Below, one piece after another: positions 1 to 13,519 of a stretch of 64,000 nucleotides of DNA. Source of the stretch: Cristatella mucedo. Its lineage: Eukaryota; Bryozoa; Phylactolaemata; Cristatellidae. The translations under genes and the position numbers were made by a program. Within the stretch, counting starts at the first letter, position 1. Each line of letters begins with the position of its first letter. The notes beneath the pieces are model-generated. The model searched no databases and was not told the origin of the DNA. It worked only from the letters and a program-made list of their open reading frames with translations. The stretch is from NCBI GenBank assembly GCA_009760855.2, contig WPIO01000026.1, positions 2,610,001 to 2,674,000 on the forward strand. Reading direction: 5' to 3'.

Positions 1-575
1 CAAAGGACAAATCACGTGGACTTATTGAATGCTGTCATAAATAGATGCGTTGTAGCTTCTTTTTAAATGTGGTCAAATTTAAGGATGTCTTAACGCCAGT
101 CGGAAGTGAGTTCCAGGCTTTGGGAGCATATGAACTAAAGGCACGGTCTCCAGAGGATTTGAGGTTCGTGTGAGGTATAGGTAAACCATTAGATTTAAAA
201 AAGCAAGTGGTACGATGCTTAGCCTAGTAGGGAGTGAATCTGATAAGTTTGCTAGAGCCAAATAATGAAGAAACCTAAAAGTGAGTGAAGAAACCTTGAA
301 GTCGATGCACTGCTTGACAGGGAGCCAATGCAGGTCGGCGAGAAGTGGTGTGATATGGCCACGACGATGCTCATGACAGACAAGCCTAGCTGCCGTGCTT
401 TGCACCCACCAGCTGTAAGCACCTGATTGCACAGGCCAAAAGACCAGCAAGCAGTATCTTACATAAATCAAGGCGGGATTCACGAATGCACGGATCAATA
501 TAATGTTGTATCCCTGTCTAAACAAGTCAGAATTTTAGCAATGTTATTTTGCTGAAAGTAGGCAGACTTGACTGG
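1..575 (-). mobile_element. LINE (L2/CR1-like) 3' fragment, cut by window edge
   Basis: On the minus strand this encodes the C-terminal part of a non-LTR reverse transcriptase ORF. It contains the block ARLVCHEHRRGHITPLLADL, which is nearly identical to blocks in the copies at 13,733-14,242 and 22,338-24,686. Nucleotide similarity to the long copy starts at base 1, so the 3' end lies outside the window, and stops near 575, the likely 5' truncation point. Frameshifts and substitutions show it is dead. Confidence 0.85.
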
Positions 576-3034
576 ATACAAGTCACATACGATGCAGAGA
601 TTGGTAAATTTTTTGTTTGGAGAGAATATATTTGTATATAATATTGCCTCCGAATTGCATTCTGGTTAGACGTGGTGTGTATGACCATTTTTTCTTTTAT
701 GCAGAAGTCTTCAGAAGTTTCTATCCCTGTTCTAACATAATTGTCTTTCAAAAGTTACCCCAAACCAATAATCAATTTTCGGTCAAATTGTATAAGTATT
801 TTCTTGAAATTTCCCGTTTGGGCGAAGCTGGTGCACCACGCTTAGTGCTAAGCTAAAGCTCGGTTCAAATCTGTTACTAAGATTTAGCTGATCCTTCTGA
901 AATGTATACGGATAAAGCAGTTGATTTGCAGAAGTCTGCAGTGAGAGTAATATTACGGCGCCCACCGGGAGAACTGGCAGCATGTTTCTGGTAGAGCTTA
1001 TTTCCACTGACTGCCCTGGGCTCCAACCTGCGACCTAACAGTGCTGCAAGCACTCGAGCATACAGAGAGCTGCCATTACAGGCACCCATGAGAAGGCTAG
1101 CGTGTTTTTAAGGTAAGAGTGTATATCCATTCCGCAAAAACATGGTGTGGAACACGCACGACCTGCTTCTTCTACTTTAGTGCAGATACAGCTTTTTTGC
1201 TGGCTATTAATGCCAGCTTGCCTGACAGTAAAAATACAGCCATTAGTCTTCATAACAGAAGGCTTGTATACATGTCAGTCTCAGAAGGAGGAGCAACGAT
1301 TGATTGCTTGTATTCAAACTCGGATGTACTCTTATCTGTTTCTCTTCAATATTAGTCGTTGCTTCTATAAAAAAATAGCATCTCCATGCTTCACAGTCAT
1401 GCCTAGCCAAAGTGGCAGTCCAGTGCTGCTTTTAGCACTGAGAGCTATTGTTAGCTACTGCTCATCTATGGGGCGTCTTAGGAGGAATGGCTACACAGCC
1501 AAAGCCCCCCCCCCTTTAAGCTGATCTTCATGCCCTAGACTTAAGCATGCCATGCTTGCACTGGGTCAAGGTTTAAAACTCTCCCCTTGATGAATTGGAC
1601 TCGCAGTTATTAATCATCATTTCAACCATGCAGCTGCTAGGCAGCACCACAACGAGCAACGAAATCGGTTTTGGATTAGGAAGTCGTCTGATTAGCTGCC
1701 ACAGCATCTGTTCATATCCATCCTGCAAAAAAGGGCCAACAAAACGACCTGTCTCTGCTGCTTTAGCGGTGAGTAAAAGTGCACCTGCATGCTTGACTGA
1801 CATTACCTGTATAGGGTACCTTTCCCTGCTGAGAATTACAAACGAGAGCATGCTTGCCATGCGAAAGTTCAACAGGCTCGCTTGACCAAGGTAAAGGCCC
1901 TACTCGCTCAGTTTGATGGTAGAGATTTCATTCATAAATTCAAAGCCAAAGCCATGCACTTGCTATTCACCACCAAAACGAGCTGGCCTGTGAACATTGG
2001 CTTGACAAGTCACGCGAATGGATGCCAGAATCAAGTCAGCAATTTGGCTTAATCGAGGCTCACGTGAAAGCCAATGTAAATTGTATATTCCCTAAACACA
2101 CATCAAAATGTCTGGTGAGCTTAAAAAAATCTCTGGGTTGAATTAAAGCCGGGGTATTAGAAAGAAATTGTCTCAAAATGCTTAGCCACGTTGACCCTGT
2201 TTAGCCGTTTTCCACAAGCTGAGCTACAGCCACGTTTACACAGTGAGCCTTGCTTCCTACCTACTAAGGTCCTACTTCTATGCATTTACGACCTTCCTTC
2301 TTATAGAAATTCTAAATTGTCAGTCGGCTTCTAAGTCTTGCTTCTAACTGGCTCCCCCTGAGTGATCAAGCGAAAGTTGCTTTTGTTATGACGGTAGACA
2401 TGGCCCTCAGATATGCATCTACTTGTGATTTTGCTACCCTCCATGATTGCCATTAGCACCCACCGACCCCTTACCCGATGAATATGGCGTTTTCGTAGTG
2501 TTCCATAAACAGGGGATCTTGTGGAATGCTTCAGTAATTGCTGTGGTCTAATCGTCAGCTGTATTTTACAAACCAATGAAGGTGTGCCCTTTATGGCGAC
2601 TTTGATTGGTCGTTTGTTAAGTATTTCTTCATACGTGGCCACAAAGTAGAAACACTGCTGGCTGCTGAGTATTCATCAAGTCTTCATTGTGTCTTTGATC
2701 ACCCACACCCTAGCATTGGTGCCGTACTTACCCAAGACTCAAGTGAGACAGGAGCTAGACTTGCCGTGTGAACCTGCTTAGCACTGGTCAGGATTTCCTT
2801 GTAGTCACAGGGCTAATGGGCTCATACAGTTAGGCAAGGTTAACCTAGCAACCAGAATGACTGAACGATGATGATTCATCAGTATGGAAGACACTGCAAT
2901 ACAGAAGTGCAGGGATAACTCTCAAGCAGTAAGTTAGAGTCTGGCCATGCTATTGCTTTAATGCAACTTGCAGATTAAAGTCTGTGATCCAAGCTAGCCT
3001 GGCAGTGGAGCACTTATTCAAACGACCCCTAGCA
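576..3034. other. No recognisable gene
   Basis: Only short ORFs on both strands with no motif I recognise. A 10-base C run lies at 1,505-1,514. Some stretches between about 1,570 and 2,800 have a vague retroelement look, but nothing that can be supported. Confidence 0.5.
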
Positions 3035-3174
3035 GAGCTGGTTTGGTCCAGCGGTTAAGGTGCTCGCCCCGACCAAGGTCTGGCTGAGGTCATGGGCTCG
3101 AGCCCCGAGGCATATGTGAAGCGCCTGAATAGTGATAAGTTCTCTTTGGCGAAATACAAATGAATCATATTTAG
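3035..3174 (+). mobile_element. tRNA-derived SINE, copy 1
   Basis: The head resembles a tRNA gene: an A-box-like TGGTCCAGCGG near 3,046 and a B-box-like GGGCTCGAGCCCC near 3,093. The body then passes into a 3' part (GAAGCGCCTGAATAG followed by AAGTTCTCT) that resembles the LINE 3' end found elsewhere in this window. Nearly the same unit recurs at 61,439, with diverged copies at 11,178 and 16,735. Confidence 0.8.
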
Positions 3175-5009
3175 CAGGGCTCTGGGGAGTGCAGCTGGCT
3201 GCCTAGGAGCACTCTTTTATTTCTTTGGTGGTAGTAACAGTCCAGATGGACGTGTAGCCTACGATCAAAAGTGGGCATCGATCAAGGTAAAGTTTGACCC
3301 TCTGAAGTACCGTTCTGCAGTTATTCCTACCACAAGCAGGGAGGGTTTTTAATGAACACTGCCTGTGGCTACTACCTTCTTTTACCGGGTATTTTTAGTA
3401 AAAGACGTCAACGGCCATCCAAATAGGTTTAGAGCAGTGCTACAATACTGTGCCTACAGCATCGGCACGGTATTGTATGAGTCTATGCTATTGCTTGCAG
3501 ACTTTCGATGTATACAAGTTGGTGCTCAGTACCAGCATTAGCAGGTGTATCACCATGCTCCAACTGTGCTGCTGGCAGGCTTATCTGGCTGTACAACTTA
3601 AGCGAAATGATTCTGGCAGGTGCATGCTTTAGCAGGCACCGAGTCATGTTTGATGGGCTGTAACTTGTGTCTTAGCATTCAAGCTCAGCTGAAGCTGCAC
3701 TTTTGACCTTACAACAGCCACCTACTAAACTAAATTTATTTTGGTACATTTGCCCCAGCTGATATCTGCCACAGATATGGAAGTGAAAATATCTCCTGCC
3801 CTGATAAGGTTTCGTCTCCACAATTAAGGTTAATGATTCTTTAGTGAGTAAAAAAGTTCGACAAGAACTTGGTCTTGTGCGACTCTATTTGTAATAGATA
3901 TGATTGTAGGAATACCATCACCCGGCGATAGCCCCACAACTGATTACTAACACCGCAATAATTGGGTCACACTTATTAATGAAAATTGGATAACAAGTTA
4001 TCGTTTGCGACTGCATATTTAAAAATACCGATCGTAAGAGCCTAATTGCGGGATGAACTGCTAGATATGCACCACAAATATCTTCCGGGCTGGCCGATAG
4101 ACCTTGCTGTGGTTCGAAAAGAGCTCACGAGCAGTCGTAAGGCCTTATATTTCTCATCAACAACTCGTACGATGGGTGTGGAACACGTATTGCAAGGTGC
4201 TTGAGTTCTTCTGCTATGTGGGTTTGTGCCCGGCATCTAAAAGCTGCAGTTGCAATCCTGGGCATGCGACAATCCAAAGGGAAACGGATATTTGCCCCAA
4301 CGGACAGTTGCCCCAGTTGCACAACTTTCCAAACCCTCAAACCAAAAGTGGAAAAATCTGGTTTTGACCAGCTTTCGTCTGGGCAGTGGAGTGCGGTAAT
4401 TGGTGAGCTTATTAAATGAGTCTTTTAAGTGAAATTCTCAAGGAAATATCTGTCCTAACTTCGAATATTTGCTTAGAGTACCTTTCAAAAGGCAACCAAA
4501 TTAAATGAGATCGGAAGTTCTAACGACTCCTCATATGAGAACGAATGAGAGTGCCAACTTGATCTAACCCAGATGTTAACAGGAAGCAAAAAATATACTA
4601 ATCTAAGCTTCGCTGCGACTTGCATTTCAACTTGTGGAAACTTGGTTGATTGAGTTACATGTGTGAAGCTTGTTGAGGAGCATTCCTGAGACTTTTATGC
4701 AAATTTATTTTCATATTTTCAGCTTAGCTTGGTGCCTTGTACAATTCGTAACTCAGCCAATACTGCACTCACAATACTGAAATCTGAGATGAAATTTAAT
4801 CTATAATTTTGCAATCGCATTTGAGAACAAATTCTTATCTCGGTTTGGTTTTGTTTGGCTTTACATGTCCTTGATTGCAGAAAATTAAGCTTCCAGATTT
4901 TTTATAACATGTACAACAAATTTATTGAACCAAAATCAAAACCTTTTTTGAGAATGTTACTGTACAAGCAGAGCTGAACTCAAAATTTGGAATGCTACTC
5001 TACAAGTAC
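3175..5009. other. No recognisable gene
   Basis: AT-moderate sequence with only short overlapping ORFs (for example 4,042-4,419 on both strands). No domain, RNA or repeat is recognised. Confidence 0.5.
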
Positions 5010-5112
5010 GATCATAATTCCTTTACGACACATGTAAAGTGCGTAGAAAAAGATCGAGTTCCCTGAGGGCACTATACAAATGTTTTATTTTTATATTATT
5101 ATCATTATTCTC
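5010..5112 (+). mobile_element. LINE/SINE 3' tail remnant
   Basis: A solitary copy of the LINE 3' terminal sequence: GTAAAGTGCGTAGAAAAAGA, then GAGTTCCCTGAGGGCACTAT, then an AT-rich ATTATTATC-type end. No coding part is attached. Confidence 0.7.
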
Positions 5113-8100
5113 TGACAGCGGCGAATTATCAGCATCCATCGATAGGTACAAAAGGTACAAAAGCCAGGAATGCGATAAGGTAATGCTACGATTCATTGCT
5201 TAGATCATTTCGACACTCCGTCGTCTTTCTCTGATGTAGGTATGCCACGAAGTGGCCGAGCAGTTCGCGACGCTAGCTGCTTTTTACCATTCTAAATTTA
5301 TGGACTGTTTCTTCCGTTCGATATTCCTGATTATCCTCGAGAACGACAAGGTGCTAAGGAATTTCATGCGACCATACCATGTCATAATATTGATACATAA
5401 CAATGTAATGCCATGTATATCCAACTCCAAAATGATTAGGTGGGTGTTATGCCGGGCAGTTTTCCTTACCGCAGTCAAATGCATTGCAGCGTTCGTTACG
5501 TATTTTCATTTAATCTATTGTTTGCATATTATTGCACTGATGTGCGCTTGCTTTTGTATGGTTTTTCTCATTTGCATAAACATAACCATGCGCATCTAAA
5601 ATCCGGACCACACGCAAGATATGCATTTTTAGGCAAGTGCACGTTTTTTTAAGTATAAGCTTTTCCTAATCTTACGTGTCTGCTTGTGTGCATGTGTGAG
5701 CAGACTTGGCAGTGTGAACACTGTCATTCGTGAATTTTTTTGGAATTGTTTTGCATGCACATTAGCCGCTGGCGCAATGTTTCCCAAGTCAGCCTTAAGG
5801 GCAACCCAGTATGCTATCCTTTTTAACGTCCGATAACGTGATGTTTTCCTTGCTTGACAAGTGTGTCTTAGCCAGGTCTCTTCAAAGAGTGCATGATCTG
5901 CTGCGGTGGGGCATCTCACAATCTGGGACTCAACGAGCACTGTTTCCTCGCATCACATTAAGCTTTACTGAATTTTTTTTCCGTCTGGTTTACTACAAGT
6001 TCTTTGGCGATCACGCGCTTCACTTAACCGTTGAAGTCAACATTCAGAAAATATCTGATGAACCAGAAATATTTTGTCTCTGCGCTTAAGGTGCTTGTTT
6101 ACATAACACTTCATAATATCTTATGCAAAACGAAATAATTGTTGAGTATCGGTATTTTAGCTTTCCATGTACAGATAATTACCGAGAGATCAACGCAGGT
6201 TAAGCAGAGCTAGCTCATCTGGTCGATGTGGTCTCATCTGGTTCGGCACCTTCTACCTCAGGCCAGTATTGGTGTGGTGCCTGTACAACGTGGATATTAG
6301 CTCTATTTATGCAAACTATGCGATGGTCTTGCTTGATCTTGTTATAAAAACCGATATAAACCTAGGCCACAGGATCCAACCAAAAGCTAGCACACCTTTA
6401 CAAGAATCAACAAAATAGTTTATGTAAATTTTTTTCCTTACTGCCAAGTCATGTACTATGCATGGCCATATTGATTCGTTCTCCTGCTATTGTGCATGTT
6501 GTAGGCGAGTGGAATTTTTTGTTTTTCGTAATACGCATATCTATTGTGTGTATATGTGTGTTAATATTTAAACACTGTGCGTATATATAATATATAGTAT
6601 AGTATAGTATAGTATATATAATATGTAATATATAGTATAATATATATATATATATACACGTGTGCGTATGGTAGGGGCTATTTGTTCGTTCAGAAGCTTT
6701 TTTGTTTTTATCTGTATGTTTCTGGCTTTAATTTGTTAGTGCATCATGTGTTAAAGGTTTGCGTGCTTACATATTTGTGCGTAGGCGTATGTGGGTGACT
6801 ATGAATAAGCACTCGCATAAATCTGGCGGACCTTTAAGTATTACACTGCCACTGCAGCTGTGTGACGGTTACACCGAGTTGCTGGATATTTATGCGCCCG
6901 TGTTTGTGTTCACGCGTGTTTTTATTCACAAGCATATGCGTGCGTGTGTTTCTGCACGCTTGTGTATCTGTGGGTGTACACATGCGTCTAAGCACATTCT
7001 TATAATAATAATTGTGTGTGCATGAAGAATCGTCGAGTTCACTTGTGTTAGAACCGACTTGAGTACGATGCGGCTGCTTTTGGATAGCCACGGGATTTTA
7101 AAATGCCAAAGAGGTATCGCTTTTGAGCAGAGCAATCTCTTATCAGCAGCAGCAGCAGCCTAACTACTGTTAGGGTTAAGTCAAAGAATCAGAGTCAGTA
7201 CAAGATCGCGAAAACTTGAGGAGGTAAAAGAATAATTTATTATCGATGCATACACCAACAGAGGCAGCCTTCTAGACATCAGACGAGGGTTCCATAATCA
7301 AAAAATTAATTCAGAAAGCCTTAATAAGTGCAAGTAATTTCTATTCATCCACTCCGGAGAACCAGGGATATCCAACGCGACGAAGGCTGCTCTGTGAATC
7401 AAAAAGTGCACACCGACAGTTGTTTTCCTGTCCGGAACTTTCACTTTTACGCGAAGCACCGTGCAAATGGTATGACTCAGAGATATGATTGGTCGGCCAG
7501 AGATCACGTAGAAAGATTAACTTTCTCTGCTTCAGCTTGCTGCAGCAAAAATTGCTACCGAAATATCAACCCATTTATAAGTTACCGGCGACACTCGAAA
7601 TGCAGCATTGCATGCTTACGATGCTTATGCTTATGCTTACGGACATGGCGTGTGAATTGACACAACGACTCTTGAAATAGACCCTGCTAGCAGAGGGGCA
7701 AAGTTGAAGTCCTGCTTCAGCTTCAGGGAAGGCGAATGGCGATTTTGTAGTTGCCATTGCCTTTATATATATGTGTTGATGTTTTATCTGCGTTTAGGTG
7801 CTTGCTATGTCATGTATCAGCTGCTCCAAATGACGCAATTGCTAATAAAGTGCAAACTTAAAAGCATATCTAGAAGCTAAAGACTATCAGACTTTCTAGA
7901 GTTGGGCGATAATTGAATCGGCTTTTCAACATCATCTTTCATAATTCACCATCTTCGTTTGAAGCAACATTGAGCACTGATTCATAGTGGTCACAATTAC
8001 GTTCGCAAGAAGTTTTTATATTGATTAGAGCGAATTTAAATATTATATATGGTCTAGGAACGTCGACTTCAGATTAACCTGACAATTAAACCATGCAGCA

Positions 8101-11100
8101 AGCTTAAATAACTAGCAAGCCGTTCACCATGATGGTTTCGAATTGTGTTCACCCAGGGCTTTAGTGGTTGAGACTTGAAAACACAGATACAATAAATATA
8201 TGTTTACCACGCCACAGGCTATAATGTATTGCAGCAATTTCTAATAAATTAATACAGGCAAAGCTGGTTCAATTATTTCAGCTTACTGGCAATCCTGGTT
8301 CTACGTAAAGAGCGGGAGAAGTCTTAGTGGCCTATCACTCCTGCTTGCCGTCGGCAATAAAGGTCGTCTGCAGCATTCAAATATGAGATCTAGTTCGGAA
8401 ATAGAATCACCTCTCTGTTGGGCTAAGAGCAAGTGCTCTGCTGTCAGCATGTAATGCTACTTTTTGACTGCTTTTCTTTCCCAAAAGTGTTTATCTTAGA
8501 TCCTAAAGTTGTTAAGCAAGACCCAATCTGTGTGAGTAGTTACCGCTTGCATTCTGGTGCTGGAAGGTACAGATAGTTGGAAATATGAATTATTTGTGAC
8601 TTTTTAGCAGGACATGGCTAGTTATAAAGATGTGATGGAGTTCAAAATAAGCACTCTCCTGAATATGCATAGCTCTCGTGAGCTTACAAGTGAAATGTCG
8701 GTACAGAGAATTTGCTTTCTTGCATAAAATTCGTGCTCATCTAGCGCTCTGAATTAGCAAAGGTTACTGACTACTTGGTTATTTACCTTGAACGAGAAAA
8801 GGAAATGTTGAGCTGCGGCTGCGTAGGCTAAATCTCAATTTTAGCCTCTTGACAAGGTTCCACAAGCATGGCTAATCTAGCCAGATGAAAACACCCGTAA
8901 CAGCTATTGTATTAACAGCTTTATGTATTCGTGCTAGCAGAGAAAAGCTGGATTTCATATAAATCATATGGCCTAATAGTAAAACTCCGATCTGCTATCG
9001 AGGTGAAGCTTTGCATGAATCTTGATACAACAAGTTCATTTCGTTTGCAAATCCAATCTATCTCGTAGTCTTAGAGACACAAGGGTGAATAGCACCTGGC
9101 GAAGCCTTGAAAGGCCGAAGCACAACTGACTGACTATTACATCTATTGATTTTTTCACTTCAATTAATTGTATATTATGACGTCACTGGTTTACAATAAT
9201 TTAATTTACGAACTGTCCATTGTACATAAGAAGACGCAAGCTGATTTAGCACACCGATTTTTAATAGTATAATGCATACAATATAGTTCAGTTGGTTCAA
9301 TCATATTCGGTGTAATTTTTACACAAGGTTACATCGCTTGCAGGCAAGAGTGTCTGCAGGATGAACCAACAGATGCACCAAAAGTTGAAGTTCCACTAGG
9401 CAACAAATCTTAAGCATTCTTTTAATCAAGCTGTGAACAGCAGAATAAAACACTTGCACTTCTACCAGGTCTAATAATCTTGAGCTTAGATTGGTCGGCT
9501 ACTCAATTTTTTAAATTTGCACGCTTCATTATCCTGTTAATTAAATTATTAGTGTTGAGGCCGGCAGACCTAGATCGCAATTATATGCGTATCATAATTC
9601 TGGGAGATCATTATCCTGTTAATTAAATTATTTGTGTTGAGGCCGTCGGACCTAGATCGAAACAATACGCATATCGTAATTCTGGGAGATGGCTCTTGCT
9701 ACCTTAATTTTTTCACAATACCCTTTGCATTCAGGCTGGGCAAGTCAGCTGTCCAACATAGTGAGAACTGACGATGATGGCTGCCACCACAGCTATAGCT
9801 GGATAGCTACATGCAGCCCTAAAAAAGAATCCTGCACTATTAGGAGCTCTCCCCCCCCCAACTGTATTACATGAGAGGGCGGAGCTAAGCCGACCGCAGG
9901 TCAGCGAGTTAGCCCCTCCCCTTGACCTGCACAGTAAAGGCTAGGCTGAATGGCCTAGCTAAGGTCAATTAGTGGTATCTCATGGCGTGCATTTGCAAAA
10001 AATTGGTGATCTGCTTTCTGCGACGAATTAAAATTGTATTAAATCCACTTTAGCAAAGCTTTCTCTATTTCTGCGCAGGAGAGTTGTCCTGCAATAACAG
10101 TGCAAGGTCATGCAGGACGGTTGGAGCTCGGTGAAGCAGCCGTTGTGTCGCGTGGTCTTCGTGCCAAAGACAAAGCTACCTGAAGAGCTGGATTCGAGAG
10201 CTTGCTTGACTAGTAATCGTTACAAGCGAGGGCCATTGTCAGACTTGGAAACTCAGTCGAAGTTCCCTGTTAACGGCAGAGGCGAGACCGGTTCGTAGCA
10301 TCACACTGCACAGATAGTCGTCTGAAGGGCTGCGATTTTCAAAACACGAATTAACTTTTCTAGATTTCTTTGCACGACCAGAGTGTTGATTTTATGGATG
10401 GCAATAATTTAATTCGTCCAGTAACGATCTGTTAAAAAAATTACTCCTATATACGCTATGTCGTCTTCTGCCTCGTAGCCAGTACGTCAGTAGTCGTTGA
10501 TAGTAGTCGCAGAGCTCAATCAATAGCAGCCAGCAGACGTAGTCGCATCAAGCGCCACCTTTTCCCTCAGGAACATAAGGCCACAAACTGCAATAGAATT
10601 AATTGTTAAAATAAACTTCTTGGTTCTTGCATCATTTGTATAACATGCCGGCTTCAGTAGTTATAGTCATTATCTACTTGCTCGGGGCGAAACGGCGTAC
10701 TAGAGCCTCAATATTGAAAGCCTAAGCCTGCCGTGCCTTAGCTTCACCAAACACAGAGCTACCGATTCGTGAACTCGTGCTGACCCAAGTAGCAGCTACA
10801 TGCAGCCAAGCAAATGACATAAAGCCTTGACAATCCGATTTTTGTTATCATCATATTACTTTTGTTATCATGAAGTTACATCCTCGGCGGGCTATCCCAA
10901 ATAGGTTTAAATGAGCTCTCTCCCTCGACGTGTATATAAACTTTGTGAAATAGCCACAACCTACAACATGCAAATAAGCTCAGAAGCATTGAAAACGTAT
11001 CGTCCATTCTCTCCTTCATGCAGGCATGGAGTAAGTAGCCCACGCTAGAGCAGCGAGTAGTCGAGTTGTATATCGTGTGGAATTCGGAGATTTGCTGAAT

Positions 11101-11177
11101 CTGTAAACCGAGCAAAAGATTTCGTGAGCTACCACCACATGAGCTACTGATAGCAGTATCGCGGTGCGTGAAAGCCC
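5113..11177. other. Intergenic DNA with simple repeats
   Basis: No gene recognised in 6 kb. It contains a TG/TATAG-rich low-complexity patch (about 6,540-6,665), a short CAG run (7,144-7,158), the 82-bp duplication listed separately (9,527-9,690) and a 9-base C run (9,851-9,859). The ORFs are short and without recognisable motifs. Confidence 0.5.
9527..9690. repeat. Tandem duplication, 2 x 82 bp
   Basis: The unit begins CATTATCCTGTTAATTAAAT and ends AATTCTGGGAGAT. The second unit starts 82 bases after the first (9,609), with about ten differences, so the duplication is not recent. Confidence 0.9.
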
Positions 11178-11335
11178 AGCTCCGTTAAGGTCAGTGGTTA
11201 AGGTTCTCGGCCCAAACAAGGTCAATTTGAATGTATTTGATAACCGAGGTCTTGGGCTGGGAGCCCCATGGCATATGTGAAGCTCCTAAATAAAGATTAG
11301 GTTCTCTTATGATACTATAGTAATGAAGTATGTAT
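11178..11335 (+). mobile_element. tRNA-derived SINE, diverged copy
   Basis: The head has GTCAGTGGTTAAGG, as in the other SINE copies, followed by a ~20-base insertion between A- and B-box regions, then GGGCTGGGAGCCCC and CATATGTGAAGCTCCTAAAT. The 3' part again resembles the LINE tail (AAGATTAGGTTCTCTTATG). Confidence 0.65.
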
Positions 11336-12029
11336 TTTCATATTTTATTGCCGTTGGTTTGCGGAAACGGTATAGCAGTGACATATATTTTAGTGGATCT
11401 CTATTAGACAATAATATAGCAATAAGAATATTATTTCTGTTGTACAGTTCAAACAGCCAAATATCTATTTAGGATCTTATTAATTCGATCAAAGAGAAGA
11501 GTGAGCCAAGATTTAATGATGCCAAAGCAAAGAAGTTTAGTGCTTTAAAAATCAATCAAAACAACGCAAAGCGTCAGCCTGGACCGTCAGTTAGTGTTAT
11601 TCCAAGTTAGTAGCATGCGCAAGATCACGGGTAGGTAAGCATGCCAAGTTTTCAGGAGCAAGATCGCGGTCAGCTAAGCATGCGAAGTTTGCAGGAGCAA
11701 GAAAGGTAAACTTGTTGGGGGGGCAGTGAAAACTAAGCCGAAGTGATGAAATCTTTAACCAAGAATTAAGTGACGCAGGTCCAATACTAATCAAAACAAA
11801 AATAGAAGCAAATTCGAGGACATTCAAGCTGAAGGTCTGATAATAAAAATTATTCACAAAAATTATTTATTGCCAAAAAATCAAACGAAAAGACGCGCGG
11901 TAGCCGAAATTCAGCTGAAGAAGCGCGGAGGTCGGGTGGGCAGGCTGATACAAAACCATACTTACAAACTACTACTACGGCTACTACTAAACCTACTACA
12001 AAACCCTAACCAAGTTATTATTGTTGGTT
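11336..12029. other. No gene; short tandem repeat inside
   Basis: Two to two-and-a-half copies of a 39-bp unit (GCAAGATC, then CTAAGCATGC, then CAGGAG) lie at about 11,619-11,710. No other structure recognised. Confidence 0.55.
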
Positions 12030-12145
12030 ATCGAGCATGCTACCACTAACCGTTTGATCGTGCTTCCTTCGCAGCAAATGTAAAGTGCCTAGAAAGAGAT
12101 TGAGTTTTCTAGGGCGCTATATCAAATGTATTATTTGTACGTCCC
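12030..12145 (+). mobile_element. LINE 3' tail remnant
   Basis: Matches the last ~115 bases of the LINE: GCAGCAAATGTAAAGTGCCT, then AGAAAGAGATTGAGTTTTCT, then AGGGCGCTATATCAAATG. Only the 3' UTR end is present. Confidence 0.75.
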
Positions 12146-13519
12146 TTCAAGGCCCCTACGATGTCTATACATGAAGCACGTAAATTAATTATTTTGAGCC
12201 TAGTCTACGGCTAGATAGAATTACACATACAGCTGGCTGAAACCTTACGCTCAGCCACCCATGGAAGCTTGTGATAAGTAAGTTTACGACACAGCTGGAA
12301 CATCCCAGGTTTGAATACCTTAGGACAAACGTACGATGATAGCCACAATGGAATAAGCAATTCTTGGTCACCTTGCAAGGAAAATATTAGTAAGGGCCTC
12401 TAAGAAATTGCTGGCAATTATTTTAGAGGGGAGTTCGCATGAAAGCAGGCACGAAAATTGGACCGAGAGACAGTGAATCTTGAAAACGCTCCTTGCTATA
12501 ACGAATCTAAAAGCGGCGTGCTTATTGATCAGATTAGAATGCAGTAATGCGATAGTTACAACAGCCTACAGGAATATGATGAGTTTTACATAGATTGTAT
12601 GCATGTGCTTGCCAAATCGCAAAGGGTCAATGTTCCTTCACTTTCAATGCAGAATAATGTTCACAAAAGCTTATGTGGGCTCATTATATCTGGCCGCACA
12701 ATGGTCTCCCCGGGGCACTTCTTTGTTGCTTCCGGCCATAAACCGTTCCCCGTGTGCCCTTCCCATCTTGCTCTCTTTTTTTGATTGCTATACATAGTAC
12801 ATGCCATTTTCCCACTGAAAGCAATCGCAGTTAAAACCGGTCGGACAGAGAGCCCGGCATTTGACTGTGAGCCGGCTGCTTGCTCTCGCCTTCCGGCTGC
12901 AGCCAGCCGAAAAAGCTCTCGCTCCAATCGTCGATCCTGACCTGCCCATTGCATCATTTGTTATCACGCTTATACGAGAAGTACACCTCTCCAAGGGTCT
13001 CCAGTGACGCTGGAAGTTCTGCTCGTTTAGATATTCTGACTTGCACAACCACAGCCCAGATCGTCGTGTGTACACATGCAAAGATGCAAGCGCCAAATCT
13101 GAAACGATACCTCGCTGTGTCCTTTGCTACGGGATTAGACCCTGCTCTTGCCACTGCACTGTTCGGCTGTCACAATGAAGGCAGCTCGCGAACGAGCGTA
13201 GTCATTTCATTGAGTTAACCAAATACCCGTGAGATTCTGTCCTGTGGACGTCTATGAATAATGCATATTGGCAATGAATGACGAGACTGGTCAGCAGCTT
13301 GGAAAAAGCTGCCGCTGACAGGTAGCGATGGTAGCGATCGGCAGTGGATGGATCGGAATGCGGCTCAATCTTCCTATCGGAGAATGCTGGAGCATGAGTT
13401 CCTGGAGTTCCTGGAGTCGCGTGCATGCCAATGCTGCATTGCTAAACATACACATACACACTGTGTGTATGTGTGTCGTGAGTCCAACCACAACGAAATA
13501 GGGCCAACCCTGTTGCCAA
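12146..13519. other. No recognised gene; palindrome near the right end
   Basis: Several overlapping 60-110 codon ORFs on both strands at 12,600-13,430 in more GC-rich DNA, none with a recognised domain. An inverted repeat CACATACACAC / GTGTGTATGTG (about 13,448-13,477) can form a hairpin. The segment ends at the LINE tail. Confidence 0.5.

Noticed and set aside
1573-2800. Possible Ty3/gypsy-like polyprotein fragment
   Set aside because: Isolated words resembling retroelement proteins occur in different frames, but no catalytic motif or continuous similarity was found.
12788-13096. Cys-rich ORF resembling a secreted domain
   Set aside because: Only four clustered cysteines, no signal peptide, no splice support.
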